Shown: positions 1-11,298 of the stretch, piece by piece
Position numbering within the stretch: the first letter of the stretch is position 1
Layout of the letters: every line of letters begins with the position of its first letter
Assembly: GCA_024449915.1 (NCBI GenBank)
Contig: JAMZAV010000800.1
Coordinates: 62,001-126,000, forward strand
DNA length: 64,000 nt
Source of the DNA: Sweltsa coloradensis
Taxonomy: Eukaryota > Arthropoda > Insecta > Plecoptera > Chloroperlidae
Reading direction: 5' to 3'
The notes under the pieces: model-generated
Told to the model about the DNA's origin: nothing
Databases searched by the model: none
Seen by the model: only the letters and a program-made list of their open reading frames with translations
Translations under genes and position numbers: made by a program

Positions 1-2331
1 TCTTTTCTTGTTTTAATTCAATGAAATATGAATCGTTAATTTAACTTTTGAAACAATTTGTTTGGAATAAACTCCCAAACGCCGTTTTTAAAAATGCACA
101 TCCATTATTATTAAAAATAAAAGTTTCTATCAGAACATTTTATTTTTGAATATAACTTTTCTTCGAGTGAGGGTTGGAACTACCAACTCAAAAGATCTCC
201 AGTATCATCATTTGTACATCCAGTCTCAAGGTCAAGACGTGGATGGTAATGGGAGTTAATTGAAATGAATGGATGAAATTAGTTGATCTCGTTTCACTGA
301 TCCCAGACGAAAGAAAAAGAGTTAGTTACTTCCCGCTGCTCAGCTCGTTAGCCCTATCTTGCCCATGTTATTTGTCTTAAAACTTGCTCTCGCAAAAAAA
401 CATTTGACATATTTTCAGATTGTTCGTTATAATTTACACTAGGTTCTTTATTAAGATTAGATCTTTCCTAATATGCCAATACAATTTTTATTTATAAACA
501 ATTTTGTTTTTTTAAATACATATAACATGCTCAAAAACACAATTTTTAACCACCAAAAAACCACCACACACCACAAAACTGCCATTTTGTAAAAAAATCC
601 GCATATAAAAACGCGTTCAAAAGTACTGAAATATGAAAAGCATTTAAGCATCGATGTAGCTTGCCTTTACTCTTAGTTTGGCAATCAGACTATTTAACGT
701 GAGCAATGTTTGTGCCCAAATTTTGATCGGGAAGTGCCTAGATGAACATATAAGATGAAGCGTTACCTACGTTTTCCTTCCATATTTGTATTTGATGTTG
801 ACGTTAATAATTTGATTATTTATCGCCCAGTGATTTCTAACGTAGGCGAACGTTCTGCACAGGATATGTATTTGATGTGGTCAAAGATACGGTCACCACA
901 ACACACAGGATAGATGTATAATGTCAAAGTTGACAAGTCTGGGAACAGCTTCACCTAGCCCACCTTGCAAGCTGTTAATTAGTCAAATTATTACATGTTT
1001 ACACAAATCATATTGTGAAACATCAATTTAATATCTTGTTTTGTACATGTCCTAAAACGTGTGGGCTGGTTAGGTCCCCTAGGATAAAAGTTCCCCAATG
1101 AAAATCTGTTCGGAGACTGAGTGTATAGACCGTACTAAACTTTTTTTCTATTTTATTTATTTGGATCACTAGGGTTTTATAAAATTCAATTTTTCACAAT
1201 CTCTCTAGAAATATGTTTTTATTCTTACCACCAAAATAAATGTAAACAGTATACTCTACCAATAATATAACATTTGCAACGTTGTATCTCCCCCCCCCCT
1301 TGTTGGATTAAGTCAATTTTCAGTGAATGTATCAAGTAGCTTGTGCTCAGATTGTGCAAATAATTTTTAAAAATAATTGTAAAATGTAAAATGCTCTAAC
1401 TGTACGTGCATCAACTGACATTCCACCAAACAGCCATGTGTGTACAGCTAGTATACACAACATCAACACTGTTACCCACGGAATTAAACGAACGACGACG
1501 AATGGTTTCTACTACAACAGTTACTGGATATATACATTAAAGGAACTGAAGTTTTATATTGAGCCATATAAAGTAACGTCTGAATAGCTTACACGTAGTA
1601 AAGGTGGCATGTTTAGCATAGAACGTCCCGTTTACGAATAACCACTACCCTTAGCTATCTGATCTCATTATGAATGAGTCTAGGAATGTGTTTATTAACT
1701 TTATACACATCAAGTACGCCTATTAGTGGGATTTACATTTCATTAATTATACTTATTATAAATTATTAATAAATATTATTAATTTAATTATTGATTATAA
1801 AAAAATATGCGTATACATGTTAACAAAACGTACAATCATAAGATTTTCTTACTTCCATTGTACATTTGTTTGTTAATTTTGTTTCATGTTAAAATGTGTG
1901 ACACCTGTTTAAAATGTGTGTATCTGTTCGAATTATTCTAGATCATTATCTTTCTGCACCCTTGTTTTATTGACTAATTCAAATGTTCAGTGCGGCATTA
2001 GTATAAGTATTATATACTCAATGGTATTACTACTACAGAAGAACAAATCCCCATGTAACAACACTTAGCTTTTATAAAAAATTAACTATTGAGAAAATGT
2101 TTTTATTTTTGTCACAGCACTGATCAATTATTTTTATAACTCCTTTAAAACATCGAAAATTTATCTAGTCTTTTTATTTCATTTATCTATAAACATCAGT
2201 GTCAACATGAGAACTTAGTCTAGACCATTATCTGATTAGAAAGAGTTTGACTTTGTTGTAGATTCTGCCTTTCTATGCCCAGCAGCAAACAATCTCATAC
2301 GCCCCGCCCCCTACACTCTCTCGTGGTTCCC
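1..2331. other. AT-rich stretch, no feature recognised
   Basis: No convincing gene, RNA or element was seen. The short open frames here are what AT-rich sequence gives by chance. A run of ten C lies at 1290-1299. Confidence 0.5.
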
Positions 2332-2397
2332 CTGGGATAGAGGCAGGATCGAACCTGCCACGGCTGCTAGAAATCTGTTGATTCCATTACATCCCAG
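2332..2397 (-). repeat. tRNA-like fragment (SINE head or tRNA pseudogene)
   Basis: Read on the minus strand, the ends CTGGGAT and ATCCCAG form a perfect 7-bp acceptor-like stem. A T-arm-like block with the B-box word GGTTCGATCC lies just inside the 3' end. The T-loop is one base short and the D and anticodon arms are poor, so this is a degraded tRNA or SINE head and not a working tRNA gene. Confidence 0.4.
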
Positions 2398-3358
2398 ACT
2401 TAGCGAGTCACTTCAGCCGTTGTGGTTGCCCAATAGCCAGTGACATGACTGTTTTAGGAAACCGTGTAAGTGCTCTGTACACTCAAATACTACCAGATCT
2501 CGTAGGTAAACAATCTGTGAGGTATTTGTAAACTTGAACTTAAGATCCAGCGAGTACGATAGGAATAATAGTTAAAGATGAAGTAAACTTTATCAAAACC
2601 AAAACCAAACTCAAAATTGATCAAAATATTTTATTTTACCCTGTCTTCTGAATAATAATTCTTATATTTAACAAACAGTAGATGTATTAAAATGTTAGAA
2701 TCGTTAAAAAGATGTTCCATACTAATTGTTAACTAGCCAATAACACACTCCATTATTAACGTTACAAATAAAGTCCCATTGGAGAAATCCAATAACAGCA
2801 CAAACAACTCGAAAGTAACCAGATGCCCTCGCCCCCCCCCCCTTTATGTCCATTAATATTCAAATACCAAATCGCAATGTAATTTTGTCCTTTCTGTGAT
2901 TAAATAATTTAAACAAAGAAAACATTCAGGAATCTTCAACGACCATTCACTTATACAAATCAAATTCTGATACCAAATACTCAACTTATAGGTCAACAAA
3001 TCACGAAATTTGACACCAAATCTAATCTTTTTCAAAGGACATCTGAAAGCGTCGAATTACCGGAAACCTCCCCTTATCCCACTAACATTTAATCTCTGCA
3101 TATCAGTCCAACCCACGAATGTGCTCATTGCACATAATATAGTTAATTCATAAGAGTAGTTATTAACGACTAATTACGCGTACACATTGTGGAATTCCCA
3201 CAACAATAAACGTTGATTACGTTATCATCAGTGAGTAGAATAATTAACTAGTTAGAGAGACTATGAATAGTGGGCTCAAGAGGAGCTTTACCATACTCAT
3301 GGCGGCACTAGCGTACGTTGCTAACAATTCTCAAGATTGAATACATGTTTATTGGCTG
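2398..3358. other. AT-rich stretch, no feature recognised
   Basis: Nothing is recognisable here apart from an 11-base C run at 2832-2842. Confidence 0.45.
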
Positions 3359-3374
3359 ACCCGGCACCTCCACC
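3359..3374 (-). repeat. Exact copy of the 16-base word
   Basis: This is the reverse complement of GGTGGAGGTGCCGGGT, a GC-rich word that recurs through the window. It lies about 70 bases outside the SINE-A copy that follows. Confidence 0.8.
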
Positions 3375-3512
3375 AAACATCATAGAAATACATAAATAAA
3401 ATAAAACACTCCTATTTAAATTCTACCCACTGTCACATAAATTATTTATAGTTGGTCGCTTTAATTTAAAACGGACTAAGCCAGTACTGTTGGTGTTGAC
3501 GTCATCAATGAC

Positions 3513-4217
3513 TAGAGATGTGCAAAAATGGTGACAACGAAATTCGCGAATTTTTTTAAGTTGCAATAACCCCTTCAAATTCAGTTTGCACATGAATCTC
3601 ATAAATTGTGATTGAATGATACCAATTTCCAATTCGCGAATTTTCGCGAAATTTTAGTTGATACCGCAAACTAGTGGCGAAATTTGCGATTATGTCCTTA
3701 AATGCGAATTATATCACGAAATTTAAAAAAATTAAAAAATTTCAAAGTTTTGGTGGAGGTGCCGGGTCGAAGTCGAAATTAAATTAATACTGGCTGGTAC
3801 ATATGGTGGAGGTGCCGGGTCATACAACGCGATTGTAAGATCGTAATAATCGTTTTAACGAGAGTAAGCTCAAAATACTTCATATTCATATCAAAAAGAT
3901 TACATAAAAAATGAAAATTTCGTAAATTTGGTGGAGGTGCCGGGTAGACGAAATTAATTCTGGTAAAAACTGTCTGAAACTTTGAAAACTGAAGGCTGAA
4001 ATTGAGCTTAAAATTAAAACTGATTCTGAACTTCACTCTCATGAGCTTGTTTTTCTTTTAAATCATTAAAATCAATAAAATTATTCTGATTTTTTTTTTT
4101 TTTTTTTAAGTTGTGCATGAGAAAATTGTGTTTTTTGGTAAATCGCGACAAATCGCAAATTTTTATTTTTAAGGCGCGAATTTTCAAACTTAAAAAAAAC
4201 ATTTTTGCACATCTCTA
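3513..4217. mobile_element. Non-autonomous hAT-like element nested in SINE-A
   Basis: The ends are an 18-base inverted repeat, TAGAGATGTGCAAAAATG. The flanks TCAATGAC and TCATGAC(C) look like an 8-bp target duplication with one base lost, as expected for hAT transposons. Subterminal words such as CGCGAATTTT are repeated. There is no transposase frame, so it would depend on an enzyme in trans. It carries three exact forward copies of the 16-base word at 3752, 3805 and 3930, two of which are followed by similar GAAATTAA-containing sequence. Confidence 0.7.
3752..3945 (+). repeat. Three exact 16-base words inside a hAT-like element
   Basis: The copies lie at 3752-3767, 3805-3820 and 3930-3945. 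The first and third are followed by related sequence, as if motif and flank had been copied together. Confidence 0.8.
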
Positions 4218-4475
4218 TCATGACCAACCACATTTCGGTATTGTCAATAGGAAACACCGAGCAAACAAGTTGGACACAATTTAAACCCGCATGGCGACGA
4301 CAGAATCAACCAGACTAATTCGGAACAACCTGATAATGTATTATGCTCGAAAGTCAAGTTAACACATTTCTAGCCCAAGAATTGATGGATTTAAGTCCGT
4401 ATAAGAAGCTAAACAAATTCTACCAATAAAGGGATTCGAACCCGTGACCTGCTTCGCCTTGTTTTAGATCAATCT

Positions 4476-5337
4476 GTCTTAACGTTTCAATAAATCGTAA
4501 TATTATCACCGTAATAAAAATTACAATAATTGGCAAACTCTTAAAAATATTCATGTATTTATTTGCTATGAAGAAACAATCATTCAAATTAATGTGTTTG
4601 CGGTAACAGTGTAATATATGAAAAGTCCCAAAAGCGCAGAGTATTTTATTGCGTTATTGCGTACCAGATTTATTAGATTCCTATAAAGGATGTGCATGCA
4701 TATAGCATATACCGTGTTCAATATAGTATATCAACACATTTGTATTGCAATTTAACATGGGACTCCAGAAGATAAACATTATATTTTTAACGATTTTATG
4801 TCAAACAAATTAATGGGTTCGTTATGAACACGTAATTTATTGATTTGAGATACGTGATATTGGTAAATTCTCATTGTTGGAGATATAAAAGTAAAGAATA
4901 TGATTCATGGTATAGAACGGAACACAAATCTCTAAAATGATCACAATATTTTGTTACAACTATCTATACAATGTGGAACAAACATGATATTTAGTATCAA
5001 TCAATCAATATCTGATCCCATTTCTAACACTTATATCGTGTAGATGGTGGGAATACTAGACTCATGGGCTATAGGTATGATATGTATGACGCTTCACCAT
5101 GCAGTATAACCGCACTTCTTCTGCCTTCTCATCCCTTTCTTCTCCCTCCTATCAGATATCACCTCAAATTCTCGCCAACTTTCTCTTCCTTCTCGACACT
5201 TTTCTCAGTTTTACATTTTTCCAAAGACGCGTTTTGTATTTCCACAACCATTTCTTTTTTTTATTAATATAACAAAGCAAACTTACAAAACAAAAGTATT
5301 ATGTCACTATATAAAATAACACACTGAGAACTAACGA
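4476..5337. other. AT-rich stretch, no feature recognised
   Basis: A pyrimidine-rich 67-codon frame near 5064-5267 is compositional and is not called as a gene. Confidence 0.4.
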
Positions 5338-5537
5338 GCCGGCGATTCCTTGGCCTTGTTCCCAAGACCCAAAGAGAAGTCTTAGAGGAGTCAACATCGC
5401 GGATCATCGGTTTCACTTAGACTGATTAGGAACTATTTCCATAACTCCGGACCTACTTTCTGCTGCGGAGTGATCTCGTTGGGTGGCTAAAGTCTAGACA
5501 CTATAAGAGCCAAAGGTTTTTCTTCTTCATCGTCATT

Positions 5538-5590
5538 TATCACCATTTATTGTCTCGAATAGCCTATGTGCATTAATATGAGACGTTAAG
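5538..5590 (+). repeat. Tail related to the 5S-derived SINE
   Basis: This block of about 50 bases (core CTCGAATAGCC, then GAGACGTTAA) matches the 3' part of the 5S-like SINE at 30804-31195 and a block at 52865-52920. The preceding 5337-5537 is moderately GC-rich and is probably more of an older copy, but no 5S head can be seen in it. Confidence 0.45.
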
Positions 5591-5766
5591 CAATCGAAAT
5601 TATCATCATAACCAAAGAATACCATTGTATTTTATAATGTGGTTTTGAAAGGTAAAACTTAGGCATAGTAAGTTAGACACTTTGTGACTGAGGCCTTATG
5701 GCCCTTTCTACCTTTCTATGGAGTTGCGCATCTTTATTATTACAATTATTTGTACAATTTCGAAAT

Positions 5767-5800
5767 AAATAATAATAAATAACAATAATAATAATAATCG
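5767..5800 (+). repeat. (AAT)n microsatellite
   Basis: An interrupted AAT run lies in otherwise unannotated sequence. Confidence 0.7.
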
Positions 5801-5919
5801 TCTGCCGTTACAGTTTATACTTGAGAGTGTGGGGAGACGATTGCCGCTTAGGTACTTAGCAATGTCTACAGTTGCGCGCAAGGCAATGCAACTAAAATTA
5901 TTTCATCAAACAATAACAC

Positions 5920-6210
5920 CCATTACAATATTATAATTATGTGGTGTTTGACGATTAACACTAGGCAAAACTTTCCCTTGAATCAATCTAGTGTTGCTTA
6001 AAAATATGCTGACATTTTAAATTAAAAACATATGCAATTATAACTTTTTGTATATGCAAGTAAGACTCATTAGAATATTATAATTTGTGGTGTGTTTGAC
6101 GTTCAGCAATAGAAAAAACTTTCCACTGGATCAATATAGTGTTGCTTCAAAGTATGCTGACATTTTAAATTAAAAACATATGCAATTATAACTTTTTGTA
6201 TATGCATAGG
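5920..6210 (+). repeat. Tandem duplication, about 148 bp x 2
   Basis: Two adjacent units share a long near-identical block, starting CATTTTAAATTAAAAACATA at 6013 and again at 6161, a period of 148. The left halves have diverged. No coding content is seen. Confidence 0.75.
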
Positions 6211-6790
6211 CGTATGAAAGACAAACCCACTTGACCCGATTTTAAAAACCGACTGGCGCAAATTGAGATTTAAACAAATATCAGGCAGAATTAAAATGCA
6301 TTGCGGCATGTGGGGTCTTTTCACATGTAAAGGGAAAGATTTTTGGACGAATTTGAAGTCGACAGGACTCCGCGGCTGAAGCGGCAAACTTCTCGGCGCA
6401 ACGCTCTATACTGTAACTGAACTTGAGTGCGAGTATGATATAGCAGAGACGGAACCGACGATGTGAAGAAGTTGCGTCCAATAATACACGTCCATCAAAT
6501 ACACGCTAGCGGCGAGACGCAGCTGGTACAGATCTGAAATGCGTTGAAATGGAGGTAAATACAAATAGGTGAGTTTTTTATTTCTTGTGTCCATTGCGAA
6601 TATTGGTTCTCTAACACATGTTTTGAACATTCAAATAGTACATATATGCTCTACTTATCCAATAGCCATTTAATGCCCTTATCGACCAATTCTTATATCA
6701 TCCATTTCTCGTATCCACTCATCCACCAATCCACCCTTACAGTAAATACTCTATCCATGAGTCACCCAAATCTTTTTAATGTATTAATTG
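6211..6790. other. Unannotated stretch
   Basis: 6360-6560 is richer in GC than its surroundings and has minus-strand frames of 66 to 94 codons, but no family or splice pattern was recognised. Confidence 0.35.
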
Positions 6791-6905
6791 TTATAAGGTT
6801 GGCAGTCACAAGTGTGTTTGGAGCTCTGCTCTTTTCTGCCATCCTCGTGATACATTTAATTAATTAATGTGTTACGGAACAAATAATAAATTAATAAATA
6901 CATCT
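6791..6905 (+). mobile_element. Retroelement 3' tail, family R1
   Basis: This block begins TTATAAGGTTGGCAGTCAC and ends in an AATAAATTAATAAATA-like tail. The same block with the same kind of tail is at 56511-56634. The layout is that of a LINE or SINE 3' end, and no coding part remains. Confidence 0.6.
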
Positions 6906-7030
6906 CTACCCCATTTCATACCACAAAGTATCATTTATAACCAACCACTGGCAGCCCTGACTGAGATTTTTTCAAAGGTTTACGAACAGCACGTGAACAC
7001 TTTTTCTGAACACCCCAAAGAACATTTTAA

Positions 7031-7752
7031 TTGACTTATAATTCACCTGAAGATTGTCACATGTTGGCTAAATACATTACAGCAGGCTTTCCTACGGCAT
7101 TTCTTATCTTCTGATTTGGTCTTGAGTCCATCACTTCTTGGCTAAAGAATTTGTTAACGGTGACTTTGGAACCGTCCTAGCAACGAGGAATATAAATAAT
7201 TTAAAGTTCCTATTAAAAAATATCGATCTTTGGTTGGTTATCGCACACTCGTCGATTGCAGGGTTTGCGCTTTGGTTTACTGTCCTCCACTGAAAATCAG
7301 TTGTGTGACTGAGTAAGTAGACACTAAATACGGATTTATTTATTTATTGATTGACTTATAATTCACATGAAGATTGTCACATGTTGGATAAATACATTAT
7401 AGCAGGAATTCCTACGGCCTTTCTTATCTTCTGATTTGGACTGAAGTCCATCAGTTCTTGGCTAAAGAATTTGTTAACGGTGACTTTGGAGACGTCCTAG
7501 CAACGAGGCACATAATTATAATTCTAAGGTTGTTTCGAATCAGTCTTGTTGATTCTGGCGCTGTCCGTGTGTGGAATCGTGTCCAGCTTGATTGAGAGGT
7601 GTTTCCAACTTCAATATGCCGGTCTCTAGTTGGTCATTGTTTGCTCGACGATGGTGTCGGCGCCTACAGGGCTGGCTTTGTCGTCTCTAAATTAATGTCC
7701 CCCACTGAAAGTCAGTTCTGTGTCTGAATGAGTACACTCAAAATACATTTTT
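7031..7752 (+). mobile_element. Two SINE-A-related units in direct tandem
   Basis: Unit 1 (7031-7350) and unit 2 (7351-7752) both start with TTGACTTATAATTCAC and share the SINE-A middle (TTTGTTAACGGTGACTTTGG) and the SINE-A 3' end with its CCACTGAAARTCAGTT block. Unit 1 lacks about 80 bases of the body. Neither has the tRNA-Gly-like head seen at 50880, so the start has been replaced by another sequence. Confidence 0.65.
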
Positions 7753-8395
7753 TTTTTATGTACAAATTTGTTTCTCAGTTACCACAATAGAAGACCGAGG
7801 AGAACTTCCAACCAACTCTAGATGTTTGACACAACCAAGATTCAATCAAAATAATTCATGAGTAAATTACACAGAACATCAAAACATATTTATATAACAT
7901 CTAACTTGATGCTTTCACAGCTCGAAATATTTGAGAAATAATAAATTTAATATCGAACATTTTTCATTTTATCGAGTATTTATTCGCGACAACACACAAA
8001 ACAGTAAAAGGTTAAAATGGCTTTAAATATAGAAGCATGAATGACGTACTGACGACCTACATACTTCCAGCGATCATTAGCAATAATTGCTACACAATTC
8101 GGACAATTATTGTCCGTGGACCGCGGAGAAGACTGCTTTAGAATAATATAATAGTTTAGCTTTAAACTTTTTAACGAGAAGCATTTTCAAGTTACGTGCT
8201 TGAGGGGTCGTACTATTCTTCAATGTTCATACTTCCGGGGTATTATCTCGAACGTAAATAAATTCACTTTCCTTCTTCGTACGCAGTGAGTTACCTTATT
8301 ATAATTCACGACATTCCCTCTACGACTATAGAATGCGTAAGTAGAGTAGATGTGAGTGCGCCCTGAATAGCGACGGAGAACATTTGTGTGCCGGT
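7753..8395. other. AT-rich stretch, no feature recognised
   Basis: No gene or repeat could be supported here. Confidence 0.4.
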
Positions 8396-8530
8396 CAGTG
8401 GCGTAGGAACAGGGTGGGCAGGCTCGGGGGGCCGCCCAGGGCCTACAAGGAGAAACCAAAGTCAATTCGAAAACAAGCATAGGTACTGAGGTACCCAAAA
8501 GAGAAAGAGACGCTACATAATACAATAATC
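8396..8530 (+). mobile_element. hAT-like terminus, fragment
   Basis: This begins CAGTGGCGTAGGAAC, the same terminus as the complete element at 23278-23824, followed by a G-rich subterminal zone. No matching right end was found, so the copy appears truncated. The 101-codon minus-strand frame overlying it is a shadow of this GC-rich end. Confidence 0.5.
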
Positions 8531-8721
8531 TAATTCATTTCTCGATTTGGTTAGTCGGGAAACACTCCCGTAGGTCTAATTGTTAATATTTAATGCATTA
8601 TATACATCGGGATGGATTTTTTTAAACTTCTTAATTGTATTAAATAATAATCTAATTCAACTTGCGTTGATCTTTTTGGGTTGTGGTGTCGGGTTAGGTT
8701 ACCATTAAAAAAGATAAATTA

Positions 8722-8960
8722 TGTTTATTTATTTAACGTCTTTTATATTCAGTTTAAAAAATGATTTACAAAGGAGGGCAACTAAATAAATCTAACTACA
8801 TAAATGCAGACACAACAAAGAACCTTAGTTACGTAAAGTTGTTAGTAGAAATATTAGAACAACAATCCGTAATAACATAAGATAATAATTTAGGTAACAA
8901 ATTCAAATTCAATGAAATAAATGAAAATAAAATAAAAATAATAACAGCTCAAAATGGAAA
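8722..8960 (-). mobile_element. Retroelement 3' end, family R2
   Basis: This is the reverse-orientation partner of 9740-10000. It shares the block ending GACGTTAAATAAATA and the internal word TTAGATTTATTTAGTTG. With its partner it forms widely spaced inverted repeats. It carries no coding content. Confidence 0.6.
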
Positions 8961-9096
8961 ACGAAAAGAAAGCACTGATTTATTAGACGACCCCACTCAA
9001 ACGAACAATATGAGATTTGCCAAAAATCAAGAACATCAAATCCGCGGAGTAATCAAACTTTCGCGGAAGAAACCACCGAACGCGATTCAAATTATT

Positions 9097-9330
9097 GGTG
9101 GAGGTGCCGGCTCATAAATGTTTCCTTTCTAGGGAGCTATAGCTACTCTCCCCTGACTGAGGTCACCGAAAAAATTCGGTATCATCCCCGATAAAGGACA
9201 ATGCCAACAAAAAGCGGAATGTTTTTCGGACATTTGTTCAGTTTTTATCGTGAGACGTCACACACGCACAGACGGATGGTTAAAAATTTACAGATAGAGT
9301 TTGATGAAAAATTATACGATTTTTATTTTT
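9097..9330 (+). repeat. 16-base word plus a repeat shared with 53950-54180
   Basis: The segment opens with a one-mismatch copy of the 16-base word (9097-9112). It then contains CAATGCCAACAAAAA and a TTTTTATCGTGRGACGT block that recur in the same order at 53950-54180, where a copy of the word again lies at the left edge. Confidence 0.5.
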
Positions 9331-9739
9331 ACATCATTATCAAACTTACAAAAAAACTACTTGGTTGATGTAAAACCGACAATTCCTTCACTGGTGATTG
9401 CGTAATTTAAATTTTTATCATAGCGAAATAAATAGGCTCCTTACTTCCGCTGTATATACAGTAAAGTATTACATTGGCAGAACGCTTCAAAACTCTTAAA
9501 TGTTATATTGTAGTGCAAATAACGTTGACACTAATAGTGGATGGTTTTTTAGCCTCCGACAACATTGTTGATCGACAATGTTAGTGGGAAAGCAAAATAC
9601 AGACTGTACCGTACCGTATCGCTACAGCAAAAGGTAAGATTTTTTTTGGTATAATAAAAATTTGAAGTGGCAGTTCTCAGTTGTCAATCGACTACTTTTT
9701 TTAAAATGTTTAAAATGTTTAAAATATTTACTTTTGTTT

Positions 9740-10000
9740 TCTTCTTTTCTTTTCTTTTCATTCCCCACCCTTTTTTATATTCGATTCATTCATAAATTGC
9801 ATTTAATATCCTTTTTATTTGTTATCAAATTTGTTAAGTATTTAATGCATTGTTGTAATATTACTATTTCAAATATTTACTTAAATGTAGTTCATTGTTG
9901 TGTCTGCATCTATGTAATTAGATTTATTTAGTTGTCCTCCTTTGTAAATCAGTTTTTTTAACTGAATAGGATAGACGTTAAATAAATAAATAAATAAAAT
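9740..10000 (+). mobile_element. Retroelement 3' end, family R2
   Basis: It ends with GACGTTAAATAAATAAATAA, typical of a 3' tail. The 89-codon frame over it is phenylalanine- and isoleucine-rich noise. It matches 8722-8960 in inverse orientation. Confidence 0.6.
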
Positions 10001-10593
10001 ACAAAAAAAACAGCGACAAGTTTAATAAATAGACCGCCAGGAATCATGATGTAAGAGCTATCGCTTCTTCTACTATTCAAATACATGTTCACATTTTCAA
10101 CACTAGGCGTCAGATTCTAGTGTTGTGGTAATGAGCGATCCATATTTCCTTCAAATGTTATGTCAGTGGATAAAACATATTTATAAATGAAATATAACGA
10201 ATAAAAAGTTTTTGACCTCAACAAAATATTTTAAACATCAACGGGATAAAGTTCTTATATTCTTGTGTGATGATAAAAGACCGTTTCCACAGGGGATTGA
10301 ACCCAATTTCCCGCTTGCTGGGTAGCTGCTATAGAAACTGTGATGCCGGTACGACATCATCACAATGTCGTTAAAGTACCCTGTCAAATCCACCTTGGTT
10401 ATTTTGAAAATGTTCCATTATTTTGGTGGAGGTGCCGGGTACGCAGACTAGCAGTGATGGGCGGTGGCAGTTATGATGTGAGACGCTTCGTGCAAAAGTG
10501 GCTTAAGAACCTTCACGAGACATTCACGTATTCTGCACGCACGTAAGAAGGCTACTCACATTAATTTGTACAACGTTCTGGAGAAAATTTGAA
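10001..10593. repeat. Unannotated stretch with one exact 16-base word
   Basis: The exact word GGTGGAGGTGCCGGGT lies at 10425-10440 on the plus strand. On the minus strand near 10290-10340 there is a degraded tRNA-like block (GGGTTCAATCCCC). Nothing else was recognised. Confidence 0.5.
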
Positions 10594-10823
10594 ATTATGT
10601 ATGCGAATTAAAATGCACAAAACACTGATATTTATATACAGATTAACATAGAAAAACAGAATTGTTTTATGTAACAAACACTACTAAACACAAAGCTTAA
10701 GCATAAAATCGACGTATCTGGAGCACGCAATGGGATATATACAATTACATAAAGCAATTCTGTTTTTGTATGTTGGTCTGTATAAAAATGTTAGTGTTTA
10801 GTGCATTTTAAAATTCGTATAAT
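10594..10823. mobile_element. Foldback / MITE-like inverted repeat
   Basis: Arms of about 80 bases (10594-10674 and 10745-10823) are imperfect reverse complements around a loop of about 70 bases. No open frame and no clear target duplication were seen. Confidence 0.65.
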
Positions 10824-11298
10824 ATATGCTTATATATATAAAAAAAAATTCCAGAGAATGCTCTTAATCAAAACAAGACGAGTATGTATGTATGTGCTTT
10901 CACCAATAGTAAAGGCTATAGAACAAGTTTGAAACAACGGTAAGATTCTCCAGTACCAGTTATCGATTTGTTACTATTTTACAAAGAATGTCTCAACATT
11001 TTCTGTATAGACTAGTAATATCCAATTTTATAATTAGAGATACAATAATTTATATGTTTAAAATACACCACAAGTCCACAAGGCTATCTAAAACAATTCT
11101 CTTTCCAGACTTCCGATGGTGTCAAAGAGACATTAACATTGGCTTTCGAACAAGAATAAATCGGGACTCAGGTCCCTCTTTTTGGAATAGCCCAAATCTC
11201 TACCAGATATTTTTGTAGCCTGTTTTACAGAATATCCGTGTCACTATTTGTTCAATCACAAATCATCATAAGTTAACGTCCTTCTAGGTGTACAGATC

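Larger units (their letters stand above)
3446..4475 (-). mobile_element. SINE-A copy, split by a hAT-like insertion
   Basis: The 3' part (3446-3512) and the body and tRNA head (4218-4475) match the fuller SINE-A at 50446-50880. A B-box-like word lies at 4431-4444 on the minus strand. The element is interrupted exactly by the terminal-inverted-repeat element at 3513-4217, which dates that insertion after the SINE. Confidence 0.6.

Noticed and set aside
8220..8525. 101-codon minus frame
   Set aside because: Its most protein-like part is the reverse of a G-rich hAT terminus; no domain was recognised.
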